Positions 1-6,327 of a stretch of DNA of 8,480 nt are shown piece after piece. Numbering within the stretch: the stretch's first letter is position 1; every line of letters begins with the position of its first letter. The notes under the pieces were generated by a model. The model saw only the letters and a list, made by a program, of their open reading frames with translations. It did no database searches and was not told where the DNA came from. Made by a program: the position numbers and the translations under genes. This stretch comes from Candidatus Cloacimonadota bacterium (lineage in GTDB: Bacteria > Cloacimonadota > Cloacimonadia > Cloacimonadales > JAIOQZ01), in contig JAIOTM010000199.1 of NCBI GenBank assembly GCA_021106755.1, forward strand, positions 1 through 8,480, read 5' to 3'.

Positions 1-2
1 AA

Positions 3-143
3 AAACCCGAATGGCTATCAGAAGAATTCAATCATCTGCACAATCTCAAGGATATTGTCGTGCGCGTATCCCATCGGACAGGTGTAACGCTGAGAAATCT
101 TAAAGAGTTGCAATACCGCACATTAAGTGATTTCTTTGCATGA
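3..143 (+). CDS. C-terminal fragment of an unidentified protein (5' end outside window)
   Basis: An open frame runs from the left edge to a TGA at 141-143 and encodes about 46 residues, ending in LQYRTLSDFFA. The stop overlaps the ATG of the next gene in an ATGA arrangement (140-143), which is typical of translationally coupled operon genes, so I treat this as the real end of an upstream gene. The fragment is soluble-looking, with mixed charged and hydrophobic residues (EWLSEEFNHLHNLKDIVVRV), and has no membrane segment or sorting motif. I do not recognise the family from this tail and assign no function. Confidence 0.6.
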   Translation, partial: KPEWLSEEFNHLHNLKDIVVRVSHRTGVTLRNLKELQYRTLSDFFA

Positions 144-886
144 GCTATTCCGAGATTTTTCAGCGAACAGAACTTATGTATGGCAGTTCAGCTATGCGTG
201 CCCTTCAGAAACTACGGGTCGGAATATTCGGATTAGGCGGAGTTGGTAGCTATGCAACTGAAACGCTTGCCAGGTGCGGAGTAGGCAATTTCCTGCTTGT
301 TGATTTCGACGTAATTAAGAAGAGCAACATCAACCGACAAATCATTGCTTTACACAGCACGTTAGGAAAACTCAAAACCGAAGTAACTCGTAGCCGGATT
401 CTTGATATTAACCCTGAAGCTGGTGTTGAAATATTCAATGGTTTCTGTGCTGATGAAACCAGAGACGATTTGCTGAAAAATATTGATATTGTTGTAGATT
501 GTATCGACAGCCTGAACCCAAAAGTCAACCTGCTTCAACACGCGTTCGAGCTTTCAAAACCAATAATCTCTGTAATGGGGGCTGCCGGGCGGAGTAAGCC
601 GGAGTACATTCGGACAGACGACTTAGCAAAAACAAACGCCTGTCCCTTAGCAAGGCGGGTACGACGTTATTTATCCAGACGAGGAATTTCCAAAGGAATC
701 CCGATAGTCTTTTCTACCGAACCACCTCTCCCCTCTATCCCACCTTCCGAAAGTTCCGAAGAAGAGCAAGTCTCCACGCGGGGAAGAATCCGCAACACGC
801 AGGCATCAAATGCTATTATCCCCGCAATTATGGGAATAACTGCTGCCGCCTGGGTCGTTAACACAATTACGCGGCAATACGAGTAA
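140..886 (+). CDS. tcdA: tRNA threonylcarbamoyladenosine dehydratase (TcdA/CsdL/YgdL family)
   Basis: Predicted E1-like (ThiF/MoeB/HesA fold) enzyme that in known relatives uses ATP to cyclise the t6A modification at position 37 of ANN-decoding tRNAs to ct6A. The 248-aa protein shows the family hallmarks: an N-terminal FQRTELMYGSSAM segment, the nucleotide-binding GLGGVGS at residues 31-37, VDFD at 54-57, the NINRQ motif at 63-67, the TLGKLK lysine region at 74-79, VVDCIDS near 118-124, DLAKT at 160-164 and FSTE at 191-194. It is slightly shorter than the E. coli protein (268 aa). After FSTE there is an unusual Pro/Ser/Glu-rich stretch (about 195-212). The ATG at 140 overlaps the upstream stop by 4 bases; no strong ribosome-binding site is seen, which fits coupled translation. 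The next gene starts one base after the stop. E1-like paralogues (MoeB, ThiF) are alternatives, but the whole motif order favours TcdA. Confidence 0.9.
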   Translation: MSYSEIFQRTELMYGSSAMRALQKLRVGIFGLGGVGSYATETLARCGVGNFLLVDFDVIKKSNINRQIIALHSTLGKLKTEVTRSRILDINPEAGVEIFNGFCADETRDDLLKNIDIVVDCIDSLNPKVNLLQHAFELSKPIISVMGAAGRSKPEYIRTDDLAKTNACPLARRVRRYLSRRGISKGIPIVFSTEPPLPSIPPSESSEEEQVSTRGRIRNTQASNAIIPAIMGITAAAWVVNTITRQYE

Positions 887-887
887 G

Positions 888-2681
888 ATGGAACCACTAT
901 ATTCCCGAATGCAGATTCTCACGCTGGGATTGATAATCACCGTAGCATTCGTGGGCGGCAGAATCACCAGACGGTTGAAACTGGGAGAGACTACAGGACA
1001 GATTATCGGGGGAGTTCTGATAGGACCGCATATTGCCAGCATTATTGGTTTATTTTTCAGTTCACACCCCGGCTTACGGCAATACGGCGCGTTAACTCCC
1101 ATATATTTCACTCTGGATAATCGGATAGACCTCTACAGCCTCATTGTTAACAGGTTTCATTTTATTGTTTATCTGTACGCGATTGTGCTTGTTTTCTCAC
1201 TCAGTTTCGCCCTCAAGCAAATCGATTTACTGAAAACAGACAAACGTCTGGTAATGATTACTCTGTCGCAAAACATTGCCACGTTTCTTATTGTGTTTAT
1301 CGGGATTAAGTTCACCGGGCTATCATCACTTACAGCGTTGGTAATTGCGGCAATTGCTACAGCTACTGCTCAGGGAACAACCCTCCTGCTCATAGATAAG
1401 GCACAGATGGAAAATAGTTACAGGCTTATCGCTTCCAGAATGCTAATTATTAACTCATTGTTCAACATTATCCTTTTTTCGCTTCTAATCAGCATTATTG
1501 TATTGGTAAAACAGGATAGTTCTATAGGTGAAACGCTGTTGCGGACAGGTTTAGATGCCGTGGTCGCTACTTTGTTAGGTGGATTGATTTACCTTACTTT
1601 TAAAGTTGTACTTCGCGGTAAGTTGCGAAGTAACGCCCAGGTCAATTCCTCTGCTACTGCCGGAACTACGCCGGAAATCATACTTTTCCTGTTTGGTCTC
1701 GCCGCCCTGATTATTGGAGTTGGACTTTATCGACAGATGCCATTTTTGTTTACAGCAGTAGTTTTTGCTTTGCTCGTTTCCAAAGATGAAAGCCTTAACT
1801 CCTTAGTTACTGTAAAATTATATAAAATACTGCATTTCCTCAATCCTCTGATATTCGGAATTATTGGGGCATCTCTGCCCTTAGCAGACTATTCGCTTTA
1901 CCTGATACCTGTACTGTTGTTAGTTGCTGGTCTCCGGTTTGTCGGTAAATTCTTTGTTACGAGTGCAAGTATTCGATTGCTGATGCCGGAGCCAAAACTT
2001 GCCGCAACCCTGCCTCTTGTTATCCTGCCTATGTCCGGATTGGCAGCCGCCCAGGCAGTCATTGCCATGGAAGTAATTGGCGCGATTGAATCATCTGAAA
2101 TTATGTTGATTGTCATTCCCCTTATTATGATATTCGATATGTTTGGCTCAAATTCAACCATCAAAGCCCTTGACCGATGGAAAAGCTGGACGGTAACCGA
2201 TACACTGCCGTCTGCTGAAGCAACACTGTCTCTCAGTGATATGCTCAGAGTTCACAAACTAACAGCCCACAGCCGCGAAACAGCGATTTTTGAACTCGCG
2301 CAACTCTTTGTAAAAGATGAAGTGATACAACAGGCTATTGAAGTTTCAAAACCAGTTATGGAGAGAGAACAACTATCATCTACTGCTGTAGGCAACGGCT
2401 TTGCTCTCCCTCATTGTCGATTACCAGATATCAATCGTCCATTAATAGCTTTGGGATGGTCGGAAAAGCCGTTTCAATGGAACAACCCGGATGAGCAGAT
2501 AGATGTCATCTTCTTACTTATCTCACCCACACAAGACGTGGAATTACATCTCTCGACTATGAAAATGCTTGGTAAATTTCTGTCTGGTGAGCAAGCTATG
2601 AATAATCTTCGCAACTCTCTCAACGAAGATACTATCGACCAATTTATTATAGAGATAGATAGCAAAATCAGACCTGATTAA
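888..2681 (+). CDS. Cation:proton antiporter-like membrane protein fused to a PTS EIIA type-2 domain
   Basis: Two-part 597-aa protein. Residues about 8-420 form a polytopic membrane domain with roughly 12-13 hydrophobic segments. It resembles the CPA Na+/H+ exchanger fold: the opening segment plus RRLKLGETTGQIIGGVLIGP (28-47) matches the canonical first helix and LGELLAGILLGP-like motif, and the late LRFVGKFF (349-356) and SGLAAAQAVIA (383-393) segments also fit. After a linker, residues about 448-595 form a PTS EIIA type-2 (fructose/mannitol/NtrN-like) domain. It has the phospho-acceptor signature GNGFALPHC with His509, and a second conserved-type histidine, His554, in VELHLSTMK. The likely role is ion transport at the inner membrane, with the EIIA domain as a phosphorylation-dependent regulator; regulation is inferred. 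No EIIB or EIIC gene is nearby. The membrane acidic residue expected in the fifth core helix appears absent (residues 187-195), so transport activity is uncertain. The ATG at 888 is one base after tcdA; an in-frame ATG at 909 (Met8) is an alternative start. Neither start has a strong ribosome-binding site. Confidence 0.85.
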   Translation: MEPLYSRMQILTLGLIITVAFVGGRITRRLKLGETTGQIIGGVLIGPHIASIIGLFFSSHPGLRQYGALTPIYFTLDNRIDLYSLIVNRFHFIVYLYAIVLVFSLSFALKQIDLLKTDKRLVMITLSQNIATFLIVFIGIKFTGLSSLTALVIAAIATATAQGTTLLLIDKAQMENSYRLIASRMLIINSLFNIILFSLLISIIVLVKQDSSIGETLLRTGLDAVVATLLGGLIYLTFKVVLRGKLRSNAQVNSSATAGTTPEIILFLFGLAALIIGVGLYRQMPFLFTAVVFALLVSKDESLNSLVTVKLYKILHFLNPLIFGIIGASLPLADYSLYLIPVLLLVAGLRFVGKFFVTSASIRLLMPEPKLAATLPLVILPMSGLAAAQAVIAMEVIGAIESSEIMLIVIPLIMIFDMFGSNSTIKALDRWKSWTVTDTLPSAEATLSLSDMLRVHKLTAHSRETAIFELAQLFVKDEVIQQAIEVSKPVMEREQLSSTAVGNGFALPHCRLPDINRPLIALGWSEKPFQWNNPDEQIDVIFLLISPTQDVELHLSTMKMLGKFLSGEQAMNNLRNSLNEDTIDQFIIEIDSKIRPD

Positions 2682-2701
2682 TCAAACTATGGAGACTGAT
2701 A

Positions 2702-3010
2702 ATGAGTAAGTTCAGTGAAGCCGTTATTGACATTGTTCGCAACATACCGCATGGGAGAGTAGCCACCTATGGACAAATCGCCGCACTGGCTGACAGCCCT
2801 CGTGCTTCCCGCCAGATATCCGGAGTGCTCCGAAGATACAGAGGAAACGATAATCTTCCCTGGTTTCGTGTCGTAAACAGTAAAGGGCAAATTTCGCTTC
2901 CGGCAAGCAATGGGTACGAAATTCAATTAGAGCATTTACTGAAAGAAGGGGTTGTTTTCTCAGAGGGTGGGACAATCAACCTCAGGCAGTTTCAATGGAA
3001 TCCTGAATAA
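2702..3010 (+). CDS. Alkyltransferase-like protein (ATL; MGMT-family DNA-binding domain without active-site Cys)
   Basis: A 102-aa single-domain protein matching the DNA-binding domain of O6-alkylguanine-DNA alkyltransferases. By ungapped comparison with human AGT, Tyr23 (in VATYGQIAALA) corresponds to the phosphate-rotating Tyr114, and Arg37 (in RASRQISGVLRR) to the arginine finger Arg128. The catalytic Cys145 of PCHR is replaced by Trp54 in PWFRVVNSKGQIS. Loss of Cys with gain of Trp defines ATL proteins (Atl1, E. coli YbaZ), which bind alkylated guanines and recruit nucleotide excision repair instead of removing the alkyl group. Here the residue after Trp is Phe rather than the His of the common PWHR. 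It lacks the N-terminal Ada/MGMT domain, as ATLs do. A good ribosome-binding site (GGAG at 2691-2694) lies 7 bases before the ATG, and the gene starts 20 bases after the antiporter gene, probably in the same transcript. Confidence 0.88.
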   Translation: MSKFSEAVIDIVRNIPHGRVATYGQIAALADSPRASRQISGVLRRYRGNDNLPWFRVVNSKGQISLPASNGYEIQLEHLLKEGVVFSEGGTINLRQFQWNPE

Positions 3011-3011
3011 A

Positions 3012-3025
3012 GCAGAAAGCTCTGC
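3012..3025 (+). terminator. Short hairpin after the ATL stop, weak terminator candidate
   Basis: A perfect 5-bp stem, GCAGA/TCTGC, with loop AAGC begins 2 bases after the TAA of the ATL gene. The position suits a transcript end, but the stem is short and no T-run follows (next bases GTAACGAACG). Rho-independent termination is therefore doubtful; it may be an mRNA 3'-end stabilising structure or chance. Confidence 0.25.
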
Positions 3026-3130
3026 GTAACGAACGACGACATAAATACCATCGTTAGAATCGACATGCTTTTACAGAATTAAATCCCGAAAGAAACTAAT
3101 ATTAATACTCACTTACCGACAGGATTGCAG

Positions 3131-3186
3131 TTGTAAATGTTATTCATAGATGTTCTTTCCGGTCAAGGCGTAATTAATGTTTACAA
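3131..3186. repeat. Imperfect inverted repeat upstream of the DUF5683 gene
   Basis: The segment at 3131-3142 (TTGTAAATGTTA) and the one at 3175-3186 (TAATGTTTACAA) can pair over 12 positions: ten Watson-Crick pairs, and two G-U pairs in RNA. They are separated by 32 bases. The outer 7-mer TTGTAAA recurs at 3258-3264, just 3 bases before the predicted ATG. It could be an operator or an mRNA structure, but in AT-rich DNA chance is possible. Confidence 0.3.
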
Positions 3187-3267
3187 ACATTGTAGTTGGG
3201 TTGTCAACAAAATTTGCAGTAAAAAAAATGATTGCCGGATTCCTCATCTGACACAATTTGTAAACTT

Positions 3268-3723
3268 ATGAAGTATTTATTTCCTTTTCTGCTTATACTG
3301 GTTGTTATAGCTCCGCTAACAGCGTTTGAAACAGGGAAAAGTCCACTCAGGGCTTCGCTCTCATCCTTTGCTGTTTCCGGAGGAGGACAGGCTTACAATG
3401 GGAAATATATCAAAGCTGTGCTATTCTTTGGTAGCGAAGCCTATTTTATAGGGCAGGTAATTTACTCTCACAACAAGATGCAGGACTACTCCGACAAGGC
3501 ATATAACAGCATCGCAAACTCCCCGGAGTTCCTTTACTACGAGTCGAAATACAACAGCTATTATAACGACCGACAAAATGCTTACTGGTGGTTAGGAACA
3601 ACTATATTCGTTTCAGTAATTGACGCTTTTGTCGATGCACACCTATACAATTACGAAGAAAAAAAGAGACAATTGCACATGCAATTTATGGACAAGAAAC
3701 TTAGTCTGGTCTGGAAATTCTGA
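3268..3723 (+). CDS. DUF5683-family membrane/envelope protein
   Basis: A 151-aa protein starting at the ATG at 3268. A hydrophobic signal-like segment follows immediately (residues 3-19, with possible cleavage after LTA). The open frame extends upstream only to a TTG at 3232 (12 residues with DSSSD, not signal-like), so the ATG is preferred. Residues 37-47 (SGGGQAYNGKY) match the glycine-rich GQxYNGxY signature of DUF5683. It is followed by a hydrophobic stretch (48-66), a Tyr-rich polar loop (67-104) containing EFLYYESKYNSYYNDR, and a second hydrophobic stretch ending in the typical DAFVDAHLYN (119-128). The tail is charged. The family is common in Bacteroidetes and relatives and has no firmly established biochemical function that I know of; an envelope location is inferred. 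The ribosome-binding site is weak. It lies 100 bases upstream of the secreted protease gene in the same direction, and a functional link is not shown. Confidence 0.78.
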   Translation: MKYLFPFLLILVVIAPLTAFETGKSPLRASLSSFAVSGGGQAYNGKYIKAVLFFGSEAYFIGQVIYSHNKMQDYSDKAYNSIANSPEFLYYESKYNSYYNDRQNAYWWLGTTIFVSVIDAFVDAHLYNYEEKKRQLHMQFMDKKLSLVWKF

Positions 3724-3823
3724 AGCAACTGAATCAACTTCTTACCAGAATGTGATTTTATTCCAAGTTCGGAACATATCCTGCATAAATCATCAACAGA
3801 AAAAACTGAACTGAGGAGAAATT

Positions 3824-6136
3824 ATGCGTTATATTGGATTATTATGTTTATTAATTGAAGTATTCAGCTTTCTTTCGGCTGATTATCTTGAAAACATATC
3901 GCAAACCGTTACTGATCCTGACGGCGCGGTTCACCACCTTTTAGCGAGTGGAGATGAATTCTTTAACCGTCTGCACGACAATGAAGGTTACTCGATTCTG
4001 AAGCACTCCATAAATGGCTACTACTATTACGCGATACGACAGGGAGAATTAATTGTTCCATCTGACTACCGCGTTGCCAATACAAATCCCTCGGCTACAA
4101 ACTTAGAACCCGGCGTTGCGATTAGTCACGAAACTTATCAGGCAAGACGACAGGAGTTTGAAGCAATGTATCCTGAACCAAGCCGCTATCCTGCTGTCGG
4201 TTTTATGAATAATCTGGTAATTTTTATCCGTTTCTCCGATCAAACAGAATTTCCCCAACCCCGTACTCATTACGATACATCTTTTAATGACGATAGTGCA
4301 AATGCTAACTCGGTTTACTCCTATTATCGGGAAGTTTCCTATCAAACACTCAGCATCTGGAGCCATTATTATCCTGTAGCACCAATGACAACCAATCTAT
4401 CTTATCAGGATTCTCATCCGCGTAGCTATTATATGCCGCAATCTGCTTCAAATCCCGACGGGTACATCGTATCTCAACAGGCAGCACGGGAACATCAATT
4501 ATTGGTAAACGCTATCCAGTTTGTTGAAGACTCAATACCGGACACAATGAACCTCGACTTCAACAACGATTTCAAAGTCGATAACATAGCCTTTATTATA
4601 AGAGGAGGTGTGACAGCCTGGGCAACTTTGCTTTGGCCACATCGCTGGTCTTTGTTTTCTTATAATGAGTATATCAATGGTTTAGAAGTGGAGGATTACA
4701 CTTTTCAATTAGAATCTCAGTCAGGTGCCGGAACGCTCATTCACGAAATGTATCATGTGATTGGCGCGCCAGACCTTTATCACTACTCGCAAGACGGTAG
4801 CCCAACGCCCGTTGGTCCCTGGGACATCATGGAATCCGGTAACGGGCACATGCTAACCTATATGAAATCGCTCCATGGGCAGTGGATTTCAAATATACCA
4901 ACTATTACTCAAAGTGGAATTTACTGGTTGCAACCGATACTTAATCCTGTTAACAACGCTTACCGCATCGCCTCTCCCAACTCCAGCAACGAATATTTCG
5001 TGGTAGAGTACCGCAAACGGGTAGCGGGAACTTACGAGTGGAATCTACCTAACGAAGGTATGATAATTTACCGGATTAACAATAATTTTATCGGTCAGGG
5101 TAACGCGAGCGGACCTCCTGATGAAATTTATGTTTATCGTCAGGGCGGCTCACCTACCCAGACAGGAAATCTTAACAGAGCTAATTTCTCGGTAGAAGCA
5201 GGAAGAACTGAATTTGACGACACATCCGACCCATGGGATTACCTTACCTGGGGTGCACCTGGCGGTATTGATATTCATCAGATAGGCTCGGCAGGAGATT
5301 CGATCTCGTTTATCCTGTATCCACAACTCGGATTCATTTCTGGAGATATAACCAGCGATAATCCGGATATAGATTTTTCCGAAGCAACAGTAACTATTGG
5401 CACAATGAGTTTCTCACCTACTTCGGCAGGACATTTTGAAGTTGCCGCAGATGAAGGAACTTACCAGATGCAAGTTGAACTGGAAAGCCATATAACCGCT
5501 ACTCAGGTGGTTACTATCCCACCCGAAGATTACACATACGAGACTATTAATCTTGTTTTTCTTGAACCACCAACAGACCTGATCTCTCAGTACAATGAAT
5601 CAAGTGGAATCATTTCGCTGAGTTGGAACTATGAGGGTAGCAACAATGATTTTCAGACTTTTAACGTGTTCCGGGCTATCGATGGCAATCAGTTCTTTCA
5701 GGTTCAATCCACTACCGAACAGACTTATGAAACACCCACTATACCTTTGCATATTTATGAGTTCTATGTAATCGCGGATTATTCTGAAGGCGAAAGTATG
5801 GCAACTAACACAGTAACGATAAATCTTGTGGATAATGACGATACAACATCTCCAAATCGGGTAACAGCCCTTAAAGGAAACTATCCCAATCCATTCAATC
5901 CTGAAACAACCATTGATTATTACCTCGCGGAGCCTGCCGTAACAGAAATCACGATATTCAACATCAAGGGAAGAATCGTGTCGCATTTTCGTCAGCGAAA
6001 TCTTGCGGGAAGACATCAGGTTGTATGGACAGGTAAAAATAAATCCGGCGACCCTGTATCGTCTGGAATCTATTACTACCAATTAAAAACAGATGGTAAA
6101 GTTGTTAGAACTAACAAGATGATTTTGTTGAAATAA
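3824..6136 (+). CDS. Secreted M6-family (immune inhibitor A-like) metalloprotease with C-terminal type IX-style sorting domain
   Basis: A 770-aa predicted exported zinc endopeptidase. It has a signal peptide at residues 1-19 (cleavage likely after LSA) and a pro-region at about 20-125. The M6 catalytic region contains an Asp/Asn-rich, possibly calcium-binding segment DFNNDFKVDN (245-254), the zinc motif HEMYHVIGAPD at 307-317 (HExxHxxGxxD: ligands His307, His311 and probably Asp317, catalytic Glu308), and a Met-turn-like DIMESG with Met336. After about residue 503 come a carboxypeptidase-regulatory-like beta domain (505-580), a fibronectin type III-like domain (about 581-672), and a FlgD-like sorting domain (686-770). 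The sorting domain opens with NYPNPFNPETTIDYY and ends in NKMILLK. Such domains direct proteins through the type IX secretion system to the cell surface or medium in Bacteroidetes and related phyla. The likely role is degradation of extracellular protein. The start is secure: AGGAG at 3814-3818 lies 5 bases before the ATG. All key catalytic residues are present and no frameshift is seen. Confidence 0.9.
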   Translation: MRYIGLLCLLIEVFSFLSADYLENISQTVTDPDGAVHHLLASGDEFFNRLHDNEGYSILKHSINGYYYYAIRQGELIVPSDYRVANTNPSATNLEPGVAISHETYQARRQEFEAMYPEPSRYPAVGFMNNLVIFIRFSDQTEFPQPRTHYDTSFNDDSANANSVYSYYREVSYQTLSIWSHYYPVAPMTTNLSYQDSHPRSYYMPQSASNPDGYIVSQQAAREHQLLVNAIQFVEDSIPDTMNLDFNNDFKVDNIAFIIRGGVTAWATLLWPHRWSLFSYNEYINGLEVEDYTFQLESQSGAGTLIHEMYHVIGAPDLYHYSQDGSPTPVGPWDIMESGNGHMLTYMKSLHGQWISNIPTITQSGIYWLQPILNPVNNAYRIASPNSSNEYFVVEYRKRVAGTYEWNLPNEGMIIYRINNNFIGQGNASGPPDEIYVYRQGGSPTQTGNLNRANFSVEAGRTEFDDTSDPWDYLTWGAPGGIDIHQIGSAGDSISFILYPQLGFISGDITSDNPDIDFSEATVTIGTMSFSPTSAGHFEVAADEGTYQMQVELESHITATQVVTIPPEDYTYETINLVFLEPPTDLISQYNESSGIISLSWNYEGSNNDFQTFNVFRAIDGNQFFQVQSTTEQTYETPTIPLHIYEFYVIADYSEGESMATNTVTINLVDNDDTTSPNRVTALKGNYPNPFNPETTIDYYLAEPAVTEITIFNIKGRIVSHFRQRNLAGRHQVVWTGKNKSGDPVSSGIYYYQLKTDGKVVRTNKMILLK

Positions 6137-6158
6137 ATATGAAGCTTACTCTCCTCTA

Positions 6159-6189
6159 AAACCCCTCTCTTTGTGAAAGAGAGGGGTTT
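6159..6189. repeat. Perfect 14-bp inverted repeat with 3-base loop; possible terminator of the protease transcript
   Basis: The left arm 6159-6172 (AAACCCCTCTCTTT) and right arm 6176-6189 (AAAGAGAGGGGTTT) are exact reverse complements around a GTG loop. The hairpin starts 22 bases after the protease stop. Each arm ends with only three T in the direction of reading, so it resembles a terminator on either strand but lacks a long U-tract. The very strong stem could stop transcription or protect the mRNA end. It may equally be the terminal part of the dispersed repeat. Confidence 0.75.
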
Positions 6190-6197
6190 GGGTGAGG

Positions 6198-6215
6198 TGG
6201 TTGGTAAACCAACCA
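6198..6215. repeat. 8-bp inverted repeat with AA centre
   Basis: TGGTTGGT (6198-6205) and ACCAACCA (6208-6215) are exact reverse complements separated by AA. It is the second palindrome of the cluster between the protease and beta-helix genes, 8 bases after the 14-bp hairpin. Confidence 0.7.
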
Positions 6216-6281
6216 TTGAGTCTTAAACAGAGTTTCTTAATCCAGAGGAAGCCTTCTTTTACCCACCTGATAAGGGGGGAG

Positions 6282-6294
6282 AGACGCGAAGCGT
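6282..6294. repeat. 5-bp palindromic hairpin GACGC-GAA-GCGTC within the repeat
   Basis: GACGC (6282-6286), loop GAA and GCGTC (6290-6294) form a GC-rich mini-hairpin. It is flanked by a G-run ending at 6276 and a second G-run at 6297-6302. It is the last palindrome before the beta-helix gene and lies 26 bases before that gene's ribosome-binding site. Confidence 0.6.
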
Positions 6295-6320
6295 CAGGGG
6301 GGTTGTCCATCAACCAGACC

Positions 6321-6327
6321 AAGGAAG
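6321..6327 (+). promoter_or_regulatory. Ribosome-binding site that fixes the beta-helix gene start
   Basis: AAGGAAG lies 5 bases before the ATG at 6333, and the ATG is followed at once by a signal peptide. Together these select 6333 over the upstream GTG at 6192, whose product would begin inside the repeat. Confidence 0.7.

Larger units (their letters stand above)
3011..3267. other. Intergenic region between the ATL gene and the DUF5683 gene
   Basis: There is no convincing coding region in these 257 bases. It holds a short hairpin right after the ATL stop (3012-3025) and three copies of the 7-mer TTGTAAA, two direct (3131-3137, 3258-3264) and one inverted (3180-3186). It becomes AT-rich towards its right end, with a run of eight A at 3221-3228. 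The region probably contains the end of the upstream transcript and the promoter of the DUF5683 gene, but I cannot point to a convincing -35/-10 pair; TTGTCA at 3201-3206 has no good partner at 16-18 bases. Confidence 0.5.
6151..6308. repeat. Probable REP/MITE-like dispersed repeat (cluster of palindromes)
   Basis: The stretch combines a 14-bp perfect hairpin (6159-6189) followed by GGGTGAGG, an 8-bp palindrome (6198-6215), an imperfect stem around CCCACCTGATAAGGGGGG (about 6255-6272), and GACGC-GAA-GCGTC (6282-6294) followed by a six-G run (6297-6302). Arrays of C/G-run palindromes with this look occur as intergenic dispersed repeats in many bacterial genomes. Assignment to that class rests on composition and structure; I cannot see other copies within this window. 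Confidence 0.55.

Noticed and set aside
806..1111. 101-residue minus-strand open frame across the tcdA/antiporter junction
   Set aside because: It is antisense to two well-supported genes, with Pro/Cys-rich composition typical of a shadow frame.
3027..3056. TAACGA/TCGTTA inverted repeat after the ATL gene
   Set aside because: A 6-bp stem with an 18-base loop and no extension is close to chance expectation.
3228..3251. Seven-codon open frame (ATG at 3228, TGA at 3249-3251) before the DUF5683 gene, possible leader peptide
   Set aside because: No ribosome-binding site and no amino-acid bias or attenuator structure; short frames like this are expected by chance.
3232..3267. TTG start for the DUF5683 gene
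   Set aside because: It would place a polar 12-residue segment before a clear signal peptide; the ATG at 3268 gives a normal exported N-terminus.
3705..3749. TCTGGT/ACCAGA pairing around the DUF5683 stop as a terminator
   Set aside because: The 6-bp stem has a loop of more than 30 bases and no T-run.
3620..3814. 64-residue + strand open frame overlapping the end of the DUF5683 gene
   Set aside because: It lies mostly inside the DUF5683 gene in another frame, with low-complexity, non-family-like sequence and no ribosome-binding site.
5600..6082. 160-residue minus-strand open frame inside the protease gene
   Set aside because: It is antisense to the fibronectin-like and sorting domains, has no family resemblance, and the + strand product is clearly real.
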